Shown here: piece after piece, positions 32,415 to 42,631 of the stretch | Layout: the number at the start of each line of letters is the position of its first letter | How positions within the stretch are numbered: position 1 is the stretch's first letter | Program-made: the position numbers and the translations under genes | Assembly (NCBI GenBank): GCA_050299855.1 | Contig: JBNKWQ010000030.1 | Location: 1 to 64,000, forward strand | Direction: 5' to 3' | Source of the DNA: Hahella sp050299855 | Lineage (GTDB): Bacteria > Pseudomonadota > Gammaproteobacteria > Pseudomonadales > Oleiphilaceae | Length of the DNA: 64,000 nucleotides | The notes under the pieces: model-generated | The model's input: only the letters and a program-made list of their open reading frames with translations | The model's database searches: none | What the model was told of the DNA's origin: nothing

Positions 32415-32848
32415 AGGGCGTCCCCCAACATTTCCTGAATTTCCTGTTCGTAGGAGGAGCGTCTGTCCTGATGAAACCCTTTGTGACTTACGCGTACTTT
32501 GCCTTGTTTATCTATCAGAAAGCTTGTCGGCATAGCTTCCACGCCGAAGGTGTCGGCCAACTTGCCTTGTGAGTCATACTCAATATGGAAGCCCGGTTGG
32601 AATTCATCGATAAAGGATTGGGCAAGCTCAGGCTCCTGGTCCATATTAACGGCGATAATTTCGAGCCCCTGGGCAGCGTATTTTCTGTGCATTGCATCCA
32701 TCCAGGGAAAGGATGATTTACAGGGCCCGCACCAGGACGCCCAGAAATCCAGATAAACGACTTTGCCTTTTAACGTATCGAAATCAATCTCCGCTCTTGT
32801 CGGCAGGGAAAATACGGCAAGCAACAGAACGGGCAATAAATACTTCAT
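32411..32848 (-). CDS. TlpA-like periplasmic thiol-disulfide oxidoreductase
   Basis: This 145-residue protein has a signal peptide (about residues 1-19) and a thioredoxin fold with WASWCGPC (Cys40, Cys43). The cis-proline loop is MPTSF. It is first in the operon with DUF4266, DUF3570 and ApbE, and probably keeps cysteines of the secreted partners reduced. An AGGAAT-type ribosome binding site lies upstream. Confidence 0.85.
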   Translation of the reverse strand: MKYLLPVLLLAVFSLPTRAEIDFDTLKGKVVYLDFWASWCGPCKSSFPWMDAMHRKYAAQGLEIIAVNMDQEPELAQSFIDEFQPGFHIEYDSQGKLADTFGVEAMPTSFLIDKQGKVRVSHKGFHQDRRSSYEQEIQEMLGDAL

Positions 32849-33317
32849 TAATTCCTCCAGTATCAGGTTTTCTCCTTGTTTAGTGTTTGGAGGCTAACGG
32901 CGAATACTTAACGGACGCTTAAGAGATGCAAAATATCGAATATTGAAGGACTTACTGCACGAGATTCTGGAGGTCCGGATAGGGCTGAGGATGGAGTACC
33001 ACACCTACCCTTGGGCACGAGGTCAGAAGCAGGTTCGGGATGGATGGAATATCTGGATGAGGTTTATCCCGGCCCTGCCCCTTACCCCAGCGATCCGTTC
33101 GAAAAAGCCGGATTAAAGAGCTGGTAAAACTGATTGAACTCTATATCGAACTTCCTGCACGGCGCTGCCACCCTGAAGCCTTCTTTGGTGGACAGGTAGC
33201 GGACAATGACCAACCGATCCCAGGGATTTTGACTCTCCAAAGCATTCAAGAGAGAACCACTTACCTTGGCCTGGCCTTCATCATTGTGGAGCCTTCACCA
33301 CTATGGAGTCTTCACTA
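32849..33317. other. Gap without a recognisable gene
   Basis: These 470 bases separate the TlpA gene from the cytochrome gene. Several short frames exist on both strands, but none has a plausible start and domain. Part of it may be a decayed gene; I cannot name it. The tlpA promoter should lie in 32860-32950. Confidence 0.4.
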
Positions 33318-36300
33318 TTATGGAGCCTTGGCCTCAGCCGAGACCAACTTAAGTTTCCAGTCTTCCATGTCGGTGCCCTCAAGGTTTAATCGGCTGACCA
33401 TGTAATACAGACGCTGGGTGGCTTCACCATTAGGCGCAGCCACGAAACGCTGTTTTAACCAATACGGCGGAATGGCCTGGTAGTACATTGAGACTTTTAC
33501 TTTGAGATTGTCAGTATTCACATCTTTGGGAAGGGTGACTTTGTAGATCAGGCTGTCCTGGCCTGGAAAGGCCGGCCCCTGGTCGACATAGTCCGGATCA
33601 TCCCCCACCCCATGGGGGTCGGTGGAAACCATGAACTGCCGCATCACCTCACCCTGAGATTTAAAGGTGCTGGAAACACGCCAGCCTTTAGGGAGCAGAC
33701 GATTGTCTTTCGAGCTGGAAACCCGGTGGACGAAGCTGGTGGTGAACTGCTGACTTTCATTCAGGTTCAGCTCTTCATAGATCTGCACCTGGTCCTGGCG
33801 GGTGATGGTCTGATAGTGAGGCTGATAGCTTTTAGCGTTGGGCAGGAACTCGGTTTCAAGCGGCTTATCATTACCGTCGACAATGACCCCCACACCATTG
33901 GTGCGGCCGGAGCCCCAGATAACTTTGTCACCGTCCATTACCAGGAACTCCAGAAACGCCCTGCGGAACGCAACGCCACTGGGGAAACGATGCCCGGTTT
34001 TATTGGTTAGGGTGACTTTAGCCGTCAGTACGCCATCTTTTATACCATCCACTTTGACGTCTATGTCAGTCGTATCCTGCTGTGCCTGGCGAATCATGTT
34101 GTCCACCGCCATATCAACACCGTTTTTGGCCGACGTCATGTAATCCGTTTTGGCAACGCCGAGAATATCCGGAAACTGATCGAACATTTCCAGCAGAAAG
34201 ACATTAAGCCCGACATGCTCATGGCGTTTGTATTCCGGCCGCAGAGGTATATCGATATCTTTTAGCGGCAGGGTGTATTCTGCTGCAGGAAAGTTGGCAT
34301 CCTGAATGGCAGCAATCTGGGTGACTAACTGGTCGATATCAACACTGCCGTCCAGGGATTTGAAGCCGCCCGGCATATGGCAGTCCTGGCAGCTGGCAAA
34401 GTCTGAATCAGGATCGTTTTCTCCCAGGGCAAAAGTGCTGTTCTGCCACTCCAGGAAGGTTGCCTGTTCAATGGTGTGGGGATAATCGGTAAAGGCCGGA
34501 TTGGTTTCTGCGCTGTCCAACACCGGAAATGGATGGTCCTTTTTGCCGATATTGGGAAGATTGATGGTATGGCAGTTTCCGCATAGCTGGGAGTTTCCGG
34601 TAAAGTCGTTTTGAACCGGTTTTACACCCAGGATATTATCCATCGGCAGTTCGGAGACATCCTTGTAGGGGCCATAGAACTCATCATCCGGCCCCTGCAC
34701 AAAGTGACCGGTGGAGTTATGGAACAACACATACGCAAGCTCCTTCGGTGTCTGTGGGGTAATCCAGTTAACCTGTTTCGGCTGCCACTGACTGACATCC
34801 TGCTCCGAGGGTGCATCCATGTGATGACACACAGCACAGCTGATTCCTTCCCGGGCCAGTTCTCCGTACTTATGATATTTGTAGTCAGCAGGTTTAGGCT
34901 CGTCAGAAGATAAGACTTCGGTGAGGTAGAAATAGTCCACCTTGAAGTTCGGGTTCAGGTCAGGATCGTTCTTCGCATCCATCTGCAATTGCCGCTGTCC
35001 CATAGCGCCATGACAGCTGAGGCAGGTGTTGGTGATGGCCTGCTGTGTGTCTGCCACACTCCCATGCAGGGGTGAGGGCTGCATCTTGCCGTCATCCTCC
35101 ACATAGGTCATTTCGCTTTCCAGTTGCGCATGAAAGATCGGGTCCCGGCCTGCCAGGCCCATGGGTGACCAACGCCACTCCCCATATTCGGAGACATTAA
35201 AGCCATCGCCATAATCCGGCCCGGTCTGCAGGAACATCGTCACGCCATACGGCAAGCCTCCGAGCCCTCCGTGGCAGCCCAGACAATTGCTGGAGGTAAT
35301 AAAAGCCTCGGCACCTTCCGGGCCCGGAACAACATGATCTGACCATTGCGAGGGGAAGACTTTAACCTGGTTATGGATACTCCGGACCAGTTCGGGGAAT
35401 TGCTTGATAAAGGCTGGATCAGGCGCTGGCAGGGCTTCATTTTTCTCCGGCTCTGCCGACTTCTCCGCCGGCCCCATATGTTGGCTCAGAAACTCCTTAT
35501 AGGCTGGTGTCGACGCATCCGTCCAGGGACGTTGCAACTCCGGGATATTGAAAATGCTTTGCGCATAGGCGTCATCAGATAGCATCGACAATGGGTAGTT
35601 TTTAATGTGATCGGCACTGCGCCAGGAATTGTCAACAAAGAAACGTAAGGGATACTCAGCCGGTATAAAGCCTTCGATATTACGCAGTGAACTGAAGGTA
35701 AGCTCATTTTCCGCTGAGCCATGACAGCGCAAGCAGGGCGCGCCGAAACTGGAATAGAGGGCATGGGAGTAGTCATCCAACTGCCGTTCCACTGCGGCCG
35801 CCACGGATTCGCCCTGTTTGGCGGCGCCAGGGCCACCCCAGAACCAGCCGTCCTTGGACCCGGCGCGGTCCTTCACCATCACGGTCCAGTCGGTGACCAG
35901 TTTACCCAATAAGGCTTCATAAGCCTGCGGGTTGCCTTCGTAGACCGGGTCATTCTTCAATTCCTGATACAACACAGCCGGCGCGGTATACATTTCCTTC
36001 ACGATCATTGCACCGTCTGGGATGTCCCCTTGCCTACCATTTGTCAGCCAGGCCAACACTTCCGGGGAGTAATAAATCCTCACCGCCGGATGGGTACCAA
36101 AATATTCATCACGGACAAAAGGCCCTGTATCACGCACACCTTTATCGTGTTTCCAGTTCAGGGTTTTGTATTTCTGTTCCAGGAGCCAGGTATAGAGCAC
36201 ACGCTCATAATCCCTTAACGGCAGGCTGCTGGGTAAGGGTAAATCAGCGGGCTGCCCGGTAGTTTCCCGGGGCAATGAGGAGGGTTCCTGGGAAGTGGCA

Positions 36301-36386
36301 GAAGCCTCATCGGGAGAGCGGCATCCGCTTATCATCAAGACAAGACAGACCAGTGTCGCAGCCAGGGTCATGATCTCCGTGCGCAT
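33318..36386 (-). CDS. Six-heme c-type cytochrome lipoprotein
   Basis: From ATG 36386 (after AGGAGG) the protein has a lipoprotein signal ending LMISGC. Numbered from the upstream ATG at 36413, six CxxCH heme motifs lie at about residues 227, 377, 464, 526, 611 and 675. The last 300 residues form a heme-free, beta-rich domain. It should be an exported, outer- or inner-membrane-anchored electron carrier or oxidoreductase. No known multiheme enzyme family is clearly matched. It follows the propeller/diheme lipoprotein in the same direction; they may form one electron-transfer locus. Confidence 0.8.
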   Translation of the reverse strand: MRTEIMTLAATLVCLVLMISGCRSPDEASATSQEPSSLPRETTGQPADLPLPSSLPLRDYERVLYTWLLEQKYKTLNWKHDKGVRDTGPFVRDEYFGTHPAVRIYYSPEVLAWLTNGRQGDIPDGAMIVKEMYTAPAVLYQELKNDPVYEGNPQAYEALLGKLVTDWTVMVKDRAGSKDGWFWGGPGAAKQGESVAAAVERQLDDYSHALYSSFGAPCLRCHGSAENELTFSSLRNIEGFIPAEYPLRFFVDNSWRSADHIKNYPLSMLSDDAYAQSIFNIPELQRPWTDASTPAYKEFLSQHMGPAEKSAEPEKNEALPAPDPAFIKQFPELVRSIHNQVKVFPSQWSDHVVPGPEGAEAFITSSNCLGCHGGLGGLPYGVTMFLQTGPDYGDGFNVSEYGEWRWSPMGLAGRDPIFHAQLESEMTYVEDDGKMQPSPLHGSVADTQQAITNTCLSCHGAMGQRQLQMDAKNDPDLNPNFKVDYFYLTEVLSSDEPKPADYKYHKYGELAREGISCAVCHHMDAPSEQDVSQWQPKQVNWITPQTPKELAYVLFHNSTGHFVQGPDDEFYGPYKDVSELPMDNILGVKPVQNDFTGNSQLCGNCHTINLPNIGKKDHPFPVLDSAETNPAFTDYPHTIEQATFLEWQNSTFALGENDPDSDFASCQDCHMPGGFKSLDGSVDIDQLVTQIAAIQDANFPAAEYTLPLKDIDIPLRPEYKRHEHVGLNVFLLEMFDQFPDILGVAKTDYMTSAKNGVDMAVDNMIRQAQQDTTDIDVKVDGIKDGVLTAKVTLTNKTGHRFPSGVAFRRAFLEFLVMDGDKVIWGSGRTNGVGVIVDGNDKPLETEFLPNAKSYQPHYQTITRQDQVQIYEELNLNESQQFTTSFVHRVSSSKDNRLLPKGWRVSSTFKSQGEVMRQFMVSTDPHGVGDDPDYVDQGPAFPGQDSLIYKVTLPKDVNTDNLKVKVSMYYQAIPPYWLKQRFVAAPNGEATQRLYYMVSRLNLEGTDMEDWKLKLVSAEAKAP

Positions 36387-36619
36387 AGCAGCCTCCTCGC
36401 TATGAGAGAGCACTGAAATTGCGGGCGCAATCTGCTCTCCTGACGCTCATGGAATATGAATTCTCCTCCGCAAGACTCAACTATCCTGATTAAATCCATT
36501 AAGAGTTTGCAGGGCCTGTACAAAATTTAGCCCATACTGGGAAATAAGCAATTTTGATCATTTTGGACAGGCAGCTCTCAAATAAGGTGCCGGACCCACC
36601 ACCCGTTCAATAAACGAAC

Positions 36620-36645
36620 ACGGGCCATCCAATTTGGATGGCCCG
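36620..36645 (-). terminator. Stem-loop downstream of the propeller/diheme gene
   Basis: CGGGCCATCC and GGATGGCCCG pair around AATTT. It is about 80 bases after the stop at 36726, in the direction of transcription. The T-run after it is poor, so termination efficiency is uncertain. Confidence 0.5.
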
Positions 36646-36725
36646 GCGCTTTAGTTCCTCATTGAGTTTACTGTGGTTTCTCTCAGTGTCTGCTTGGACA
36701 CCACTCTGAGTCGAACGATGCTTTA

Positions 36726-39320
36726 TCAGTCGATAACAGGTGTGTCGTCATCGATAGAGAGCAGGAACGCTTTCAGTTGCTCTCTCTCCTCTTCAGCGAC
36801 AATAACGTCCTTGATAGTGGCGTTCAGGTGAGCGGGCAATCCATGCTTGTCAAAGACTTCGTCCAACGTGATTGCGCTTCCATCATGGAAGTAGGGAGAG
36901 TGGTAGGCAACACCCAACAGTGATGGCGTGTTAAAGCCGGCAGCCCCCAATGGCCCAATACCTTGCGTGGATTGTGCCGCGACCTCTACACCTTCATTCG
37001 GGTCACCCGGAATAGTGATGACACCACCTCCAATCGCCCCGGCGCCTCGAATCTCCAGCTCATTGGCAAGATTCAGCGTGCCGACATCATCCAAGAATTT
37101 GGTCACGACACCCAGGTTGTCCACAGACACGATCTGCGGTCCTGCCACTTTTAGATTTGGGTCTAATGGCGGAACTTTACCGTCTGCAAAGAAGTTAGCT
37201 CCCAATGGGTTGGACCCTAAGGTGGGGTTATTCAGGTAAGCTGAAATCGTACTCTTGGTCCATTTTTCACCGCCATGACAACTTGCGCAGTTAGTGGTAA
37301 AGAGGTTTCGACCTGTTTCCAGGGTAAAGGCGTCAGAAGTTTCCGGCATGATGGGTGCGCGGACAGCGTTAGCCACCCATTCCGTCATGGCATCCAATGC
37401 ATCACTAATCCCCTTGGTCGGCCCATGGTTAAAGACCTCTGCGGTGCGGTTGATGCCATCGACGTCAGTAGCAAAACCAGTGCCGCCCTGCACTCCACGG
37501 GAGTTGTTATTGAAGTCAGTCACACTGCCACGAACGCCGTTCCAGTTAAGAATCCGCTGGTCATCCGAGTCGCTGTTGGCAAAGGTTCCTTCCAGGGCAA
37601 TGGTCTGCCTCGGACCTGTCGGAAAGATCCAGGTGACATTGTCTGAATGGCCGTCATCGTGACAGGATGAGCAGCTACTCCAGGCGTTGTCAGATGCTTT
37701 GCCCCTGAACTGCAGCGGATCAATATCACGCAGGGCAATATCAAAGTCATCATCGCCATCAGTATCCAGCGTGTCAGGCGTACCCAGTGCGGTAAAAAAC
37801 ACAAGCTTACCGACAACGTTGCGGTGCTTTTGTGTACCTGGTGCCGGCGGCTCACTGGAGGCAAGGTCCCGGTTGAGCACTTGATTGTTGTCCAGATCGA
37901 TCACCGTCACTGATGTATTCACTTCATTATTGGTATAGGCCCTCTTACCATCCAGGCTCATGACCACACCACTGGGAATATTGCCGGTCTGGAATCTGAT
38001 GACGTGGTCCGGCGCACCAATGTTCAGGTTTCCATCATCGTCTAATGACGCCCGGATCGCATAGTTACCACCGCGGCTGAGTACAAGAAAATCGTCACCT
38101 TCCACATTGGCTTCAATCGCAACTATATCGTTTCCGAAGAGTCGGTCGAGGGATTCGTTAGGACTCGCAGGGTTAGTTTCCGTCTTGATCTGGTCATTGA
38201 GATTAATGGTTGAATCCACGCCTGAGTCCAATTGAATGGAACTGATTAACGCCTGAACGTTAACGCTGAATTTAACAGGGGGTTCAGGCGAAGCGCCGAC
38301 ATTGGGAATATAGAGCACGCCATCCCGAATCATGGCACCATAGAGAAAGTTTGGATATGCAGCCTGCGCCACCTTAGCAATTGGGCCGTCTGCACTGATA
38401 TCGGTACTGTCCGGATCCGGACAAAAGGTATCATTGGCTAGGGCGGAGGCACCGTCTCCGGTTCCGTCGATGCCGCTAGGGAAAAAGGTGACATCACCGG
38501 CGGCCTGAAGCGCTTCCCTTGTTTTGGCACAAAACTGACGGCGGTCCGCAGTGAAACCTGAGTTGGCGATGGGGGCTATATTGTAGACCTGGGATGAAGG
38601 ATGTGCCGTTAAAGACTCAGCAACACTGAAATAGTCCACTTTCCCCTGTTTGGAATCATTGAACCCATCAGGGCGGTTAACCGGATCAATCACCTCAGAA
38701 AAGAAGCGCGTCACGTACACCGTTTCATCCTTGTCGTTCGCGTCGCCGTCGTTACTAATGGCAATGGCCATCGGATTACCGCCCACAGGGACAGTATTCA
38801 CCACGTTCAGATCTGAAGATCTGATGACCGACACGGTGCCTTCGGTGTGGTTGGCCACATAGACATACTTCCCGTTAGGTGTCACAGCGATTCCCCTGGG
38901 CTCCGTACCTACAGCAATCGCCGAGCCCAGAATCTGAGGTGTGGAGGGTCGCAAATCAATAACTGACACGGTGCCGTCTATGGCATTGGTAACAAACGCT
39001 TTGTTGTTATCCGGGCTGATCGCCACAAAGCGTGGTTCCTTTCCGACCGGTAGTTCAGCGATAAGTTCTTCGATATCATGACCGGAATCATCCTTGACCT
39101 GGATAATCGAAACACTGTCGTTTTGGCGATTCACTACGACTAATTTTGTATCATCCGAGGTCAACGCAATACTGCTCGAACGACTTGGGGTTTGTTGAGT
39201 AATTGCAACGTCCTGGTCATCGCCGCCCCCTCCTGCTTCGTCGTTGCTGCCGCATCCGGCGAGCAAAGCTCCGCAGATAATTCCAATTCCAGCAGGGCTG
39301 GCGTATCTCTTAACCTTCAT
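36726..39320 (-). CDS. Lipoprotein with YVTN beta-propeller and two c-type heme motifs
   Basis: This 864-residue protein begins with a lipoprotein signal (LLAGC). Residues about 50-500 are a YVTN-type propeller (KAFVTNAIDGTVSVIDL and KYVYVANHTEGTVSVI repeats). The C-terminal third has two heme sites, CSSCH near residue 548 and CASCH near 677, and resembles the cytochrome c peroxidase/MauG-type diheme domain. An AGGAGACGG ribosome binding site precedes the ATG. An extracytoplasmic oxidoreductase role is likely, but the substrate is unknown. Confidence 0.8.
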   Translation of the reverse strand: MKVKRYASPAGIGIICGALLAGCGSNDEAGGGGDDQDVAITQQTPSRSSSIALTSDDTKLVVVNRQNDSVSIIQVKDDSGHDIEELIAELPVGKEPRFVAISPDNNKAFVTNAIDGTVSVIDLRPSTPQILGSAIAVGTEPRGIAVTPNGKYVYVANHTEGTVSVIRSSDLNVVNTVPVGGNPMAIAISNDGDANDKDETVYVTRFFSEVIDPVNRPDGFNDSKQGKVDYFSVAESLTAHPSSQVYNIAPIANSGFTADRRQFCAKTREALQAAGDVTFFPSGIDGTGDGASALANDTFCPDPDSTDISADGPIAKVAQAAYPNFLYGAMIRDGVLYIPNVGASPEPPVKFSVNVQALISSIQLDSGVDSTINLNDQIKTETNPASPNESLDRLFGNDIVAIEANVEGDDFLVLSRGGNYAIRASLDDDGNLNIGAPDHVIRFQTGNIPSGVVMSLDGKRAYTNNEVNTSVTVIDLDNNQVLNRDLASSEPPAPGTQKHRNVVGKLVFFTALGTPDTLDTDGDDDFDIALRDIDPLQFRGKASDNAWSSCSSCHDDGHSDNVTWIFPTGPRQTIALEGTFANSDSDDQRILNWNGVRGSVTDFNNNSRGVQGGTGFATDVDGINRTAEVFNHGPTKGISDALDAMTEWVANAVRAPIMPETSDAFTLETGRNLFTTNCASCHGGEKWTKSTISAYLNNPTLGSNPLGANFFADGKVPPLDPNLKVAGPQIVSVDNLGVVTKFLDDVGTLNLANELEIRGAGAIGGGVITIPGDPNEGVEVAAQSTQGIGPLGAAGFNTPSLLGVAYHSPYFHDGSAITLDEVFDKHGLPAHLNATIKDVIVAEEEREQLKAFLLSIDDDTPVID

Positions 39321-39847
39321 CTCCGTCTCCTTGTTTGTAACGCGATAACACTGATTGGGCTATTAACAGCGGGATGCGCCCTAGTCAGCTTTATTATTAA
39401 CGGCCGGCACCATAGAAGTGCCGGATACCGTGTTTATGGTGAATGGGCAGAACAGGTAAGTACCCTGTGACAAATCGATTGATCCCTTTCATTGCTTAAC
39501 TCCCTTCTGGATAAAATTGACGCTCTGTCTCTATTAACGACGACACAAATGCGCAGATTGGATGCAGGGAATCTAATTTTTTTATCCAGCCTATGTATTG
39601 ATAGCTATGTGAGTCTGCGCTCAAAAGGTATGCGATCTACGTGTGGGAGAACGTTTGAAGGAACGTTTGAATTGGCGTGGTATTTAGAAATAACAATGCC
39701 CGGGATACTTTTGTGATGAAAATATCAATTCCCCGTGAGGATTGAAGCGACCGTTGTCAGGACACTGTTAGTGAACGCTGAACGTTCAACGGGCGGTGAA
39801 CAAGCCCGTGACGGTCCTGATCAACAATTCACAAAAGGAAGGTTCTC
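39321..39847. promoter_or_regulatory. Divergent intergenic region
   Basis: This 527-base gap separates two divergent propeller genes and should hold both promoters. Short frames within it lack signals and homology. It has a short direct repeat GGAACGTTTGAA near 39656-39674 and an AACGCTGAACGTTCAACG palindrome near 39775. No regulator site can be named. Confidence 0.4.
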
Positions 39848-41017
39848 ATGCAAATTGCAACTTCTAAAGCCCGCCTGTTTTCCAGGCCAGGGCAATCACT
39901 CTGGGGGCAGGCCAAAAAGCTCCTGCTCTTAGTCTCTGTGCTCATGCCTGTCTGGGCATTCTCATCTACCGCCAGCGCTTTTTTTTACGGCCAGAGCGGT
40001 GCAGTATTTACCAGCACCAATGCTACCGACGGCAACAGAGTCATGATGTTCCACCGTACTGGCACCGGGCACTTGCGCTACTTCAGAAGTTTCGCCACCG
40101 GCGGTGAAGGCACAGGCTCAGGACTGGGCAACCAAGGGGCGCTGGTGCTCTCACAAGACCATCAATGGCTTTTTGCAGTTAACGCCGGCAGCAATGAAAT
40201 TTCTTCATTCAAGGTGCTGCGCTATGGTCTGAAACTGGTAGATGTCACACCTTCAGGCGGCAACAGGCCGGTCAGTCTGACCGTGGATGGAGGTCTACTG
40301 TATGTGCTTAATGCCGGTAGCGACAGCATTCAGGGTTTTACCGTCAATGAACATGGCAAGCTAACCGCGCTGGCAAATTCCAATAAAGGACTTAGCGGCA
40401 TTGGTACCGGCCCCGCGCAAATCCAGTTCAGCCCCTGGGGTGACTCTTTGGTCGTCACAGAAAAAGCTACTAACCAGATCAGTGTGTTTCTGTTGAATGA
40501 TGACGGCCTGCCCGGCGATGCCATCGTCAATGCCTCTTCCGGCTTCACCCCTTTCGGTTTTTCCTTTGATCGCCGTGGCCATCTGCTCGTTTCTGAGGCT
40601 GCCCGTGGTGCGCCGGACGCCAGTTCGGTTACATCCTATGACCTTCATGAAGACGGTTCTCTGGAGATTATTGAAGGGTCACTCGGCACCACGGAAACGG
40701 CTGCCTGCTGGTTGATCGTTTCGCCTAACGGACGTTTTGCCTTTACCACTAATACCGGCTCAAGCACCATCACGGCATTGGATATCGACCGTATCGGTGA
40801 CATCAGCTTGAAGCAGGACGATGGTGTGGCAGCAAACACCCTGCCCGGCAGCCGCCCGATCGATCTGGCTTCCAGCAGCAATGGGCGTTATTTGTATGCT
40901 CTCAGTGCAGCAGGTGGTTCTATCAGTGCCTTCCGTCTGAATGGCAAGGGTGAGCTTAGGCCTATCCGTTCCGTCGCGGGCCTGGTGGAAACCATCAATG
41001 GTCTGGCCGCTTACTAA
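39848..41017 (+). CDS. Secreted lactonase-like beta-propeller protein
   Basis: This 389-residue protein has a long signal peptide (cleavage likely after STASA near residue 44) and a seven-blade propeller of the 6-phosphogluconolactonase-like/YVTN type, with repeats such as WLFAVNAGSNEISSF and LLYVLNAGSDSIQGF. Function beyond the fold is unknown. AAAGGAAGG precedes the ATG. A strong terminator follows. Confidence 0.8.
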   Translation: MQIATSKARLFSRPGQSLWGQAKKLLLLVSVLMPVWAFSSTASAFFYGQSGAVFTSTNATDGNRVMMFHRTGTGHLRYFRSFATGGEGTGSGLGNQGALVLSQDHQWLFAVNAGSNEISSFKVLRYGLKLVDVTPSGGNRPVSLTVDGGLLYVLNAGSDSIQGFTVNEHGKLTALANSNKGLSGIGTGPAQIQFSPWGDSLVVTEKATNQISVFLLNDDGLPGDAIVNASSGFTPFGFSFDRRGHLLVSEAARGAPDASSVTSYDLHEDGSLEIIEGSLGTTETAACWLIVSPNGRFAFTTNTGSSTITALDIDRIGDISLKQDDGVAANTLPGSRPIDLASSSNGRYLYALSAAGGSISAFRLNGKGELRPIRSVAGLVETINGLAAY

Positions 41018-41050
41018 GCGGGTACCAGCATCTTGGTATGAGGCGAAATA

Positions 41051-41084
41051 AAACGGGACAGGTTTCTGCCTGTCCCGTTTTTTC
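41051..41084 (+). terminator. Rho-independent terminator after the propeller gene
   Basis: AAACGGGACAGG pairs with CCTGTCCCGTTT around a short loop, followed by a T-run. It lies 34 bases after the stop of the gene at 39848-41017. Confidence 0.9.
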
Positions 41085-41118
41085 GTTTGAGCTGTTATGA
41101 ATATAAGTCCGCTGCTGT

Positions 41119-41750
41119 TTAGTGATCCGATGCCATGAGCCCGATACCCATTGCCATCAGTGCGCCACCCAACACCTGACCGATTCTGTGCCCCATGGAA
41201 CGCAACTGACGCAATACCCTTTGATGAGTAATACCCATGGCAACCAGCGAAAACCAGCAACCGTGAGCTAAACAGATCACCATACCGTAGAGCAACTGAG
41301 TGGCCATAGTGGTATTCGGATCAACCACCTGAGTGAAGATACTCAGGTAAAACAGCGTCGTCTTAGGGTTAGTGGCATTGGTGATAAATCCTTGCCGAAA
41401 GAACGCCCCGTCAGATATCGTTTTATCGGATTCTCCACCTGATTCGGAATACTCATCCGGCTATGCCAGGTCTTCCAACCGATATAGAGCAGATAGAGAC
41501 CGCCTGCCCATTTCACCAGGGTGAATACCCATACTGAACCTGCCATTAGCACCACCAGGCCCGCAACCGTGTAGGCGGTGTGTACCCAGGTCGCTGCGGC
41601 CACGCCCAAAGCGGCGAACAGCCCGGCTCTGCGGGAATAAAACAGGCTATTGCGTGTGACCATGGCGAAGTCAGCACCGGGACTGATCGCCATCAACACA
41701 GCGATGACGGACACCTGCCATAGCTCCATTGACAAGAAAATGTTATCCAT
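41119..41750 (-). pseudogene. LysE/RhtB-family exporter, frameshifted
   Basis: The first frame reads SVIAVLMAISPGADFAMV and GLYLLYIGWKTWHS, typical of LysE-type amino acid exporters. After base 41440 or so the homology moves to another frame (FITNATNPKTTLFYL) and runs to 41119 (GQVLGGALMAMGIGLM). A one-base change between 41395 and 41440 therefore breaks the gene. Confidence 0.8.
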
Positions 41751-41752
41751 GA

Positions 41753-41953
41753 TCAGTGCTCCTGGACTAGCTCTCCCGCATCGGCTTCATCTGCACCGGC
41801 AACACTCATTACTTTACCGATACCACCAACCCAGATTCGCACGACTTGATTGCCACTCACTTCCAGTTCAGCTTCGATCAAGCTGGGTGAAGGATTAGGC
41901 ATCAAGCGGCCCTGCTCAATCAGCAGACGGGTTTCTGTCCTACCCAGGTACTC
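41753..41953 (-). pseudogene. PhzF-family isomerase-like protein, C-terminal remnant
   Basis: This minus-strand fragment ends with LLIEQGRLMPNPSPSLIEAE and VVRIWVGGIGKVM, matching the last 65 residues of PhzF-type proteins (QG-xMxRPS and VxVGG motifs). The first three quarters are missing. Its stop lies three bases before the LysE start, so both were once in one operon. It is joined to a truncated LysR gene at about 41955. Confidence 0.6.
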
Positions 41954-41969
41954 ATAAAGATAAACCGAG

Positions 41970-42509
41970 GCACAACCAGATATTCGTGTGTACCTGAATA
42001 CTGAAGAGAGTATTCGTCCGGCGGGTGCCGGAGATGCCGATGTGATGCTACGCTTTTCACCGTCGCCGCCAGTCGGCTTCCATAGTCAAGCTCTGGCGAC
42101 CGAGCAGATATTTCCGGTGTGCAGTCCATTGCTCCTGCATAAATATCCGGGCTTGAGTTCAAACGAGGTCATGCAAAAAGCAACCTTGCTGGCGACCCGG
42201 AATGACGGGTCTGGCAATTGTATGAAAAGCTGGGCTCAATGGTCTCAGAAATCCGGTGTGCCGGTGAGCAAAGACATTATCCACTTCAGCCGTACTGAAT
42301 TGGTGTTACAAGCAGCACAGGCTGGACAGGGCATTGCCCTGGGGCGTACCTATATTGTCATGGATGCCCTTGAGAACGGCAGTCTGGTAACACTGGGCAT
42401 TGCGCCCATGCCCGCACCTTTTACCTATTATTTTGCCACGCCTTATGAGCGCGCAGACTGGGCAAAAGTAAGAAAATTCAGGGAATGGCTGGTTTCACAG
42501 CTTAGCTAG
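41970..42509 (+). pseudogene. LysR-type regulator, DNA-binding half lost
   Basis: The frame begins QPDIRVYLNTEESIRPAG and runs through VMLRFSPSPP to the end of a GcvA-type substrate-binding domain. The winged HTH and the first third of the effector domain are absent. It is divergent from the PhzF/LysE pair, so one deletion removed the 5' parts of both divergent genes. Confidence 0.75.
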
Positions 42510-42550
42510 CCGCCTAGCTGCATCAACATCAGGCACAGCCTTAATTGCAA

Positions 42551-42597
42551 TTAACCCGGCAGGCAAATAGAAGGAAACTATTCGCCTGCCGGGTTAA
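42551..42597. terminator. Bidirectional terminator
   Basis: TTAACCCGGCAGGC(AAATAG) pairs with the matching arm ending GCCTGCCGGGTTAA. It lies between the convergent LysR remnant and the lipoprotein gene, and is AT-rich at both feet. Confidence 0.8.
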
Positions 42598-42631
42598 TAA
42601 TTATCACTCTGTAAGTCCAGGACCAGGGCTT

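Noticed and set aside
32849..33317. Possible Rhs or transposase remnant
   Set aside because: Translations in all frames gave no recognisable motif.
33318..39320. Many long plus-strand frames opposite the cytochrome and propeller genes
   Set aside because: They are antisense to genes with clear signal peptides and heme motifs, lack ribosome binding sites, and have skewed composition expected of shadows.
39492..39716. 74-residue frame in the gap between the propeller genes
   Set aside because: No ribosome binding site, no domain and an unusual composition; treated as non-coding.
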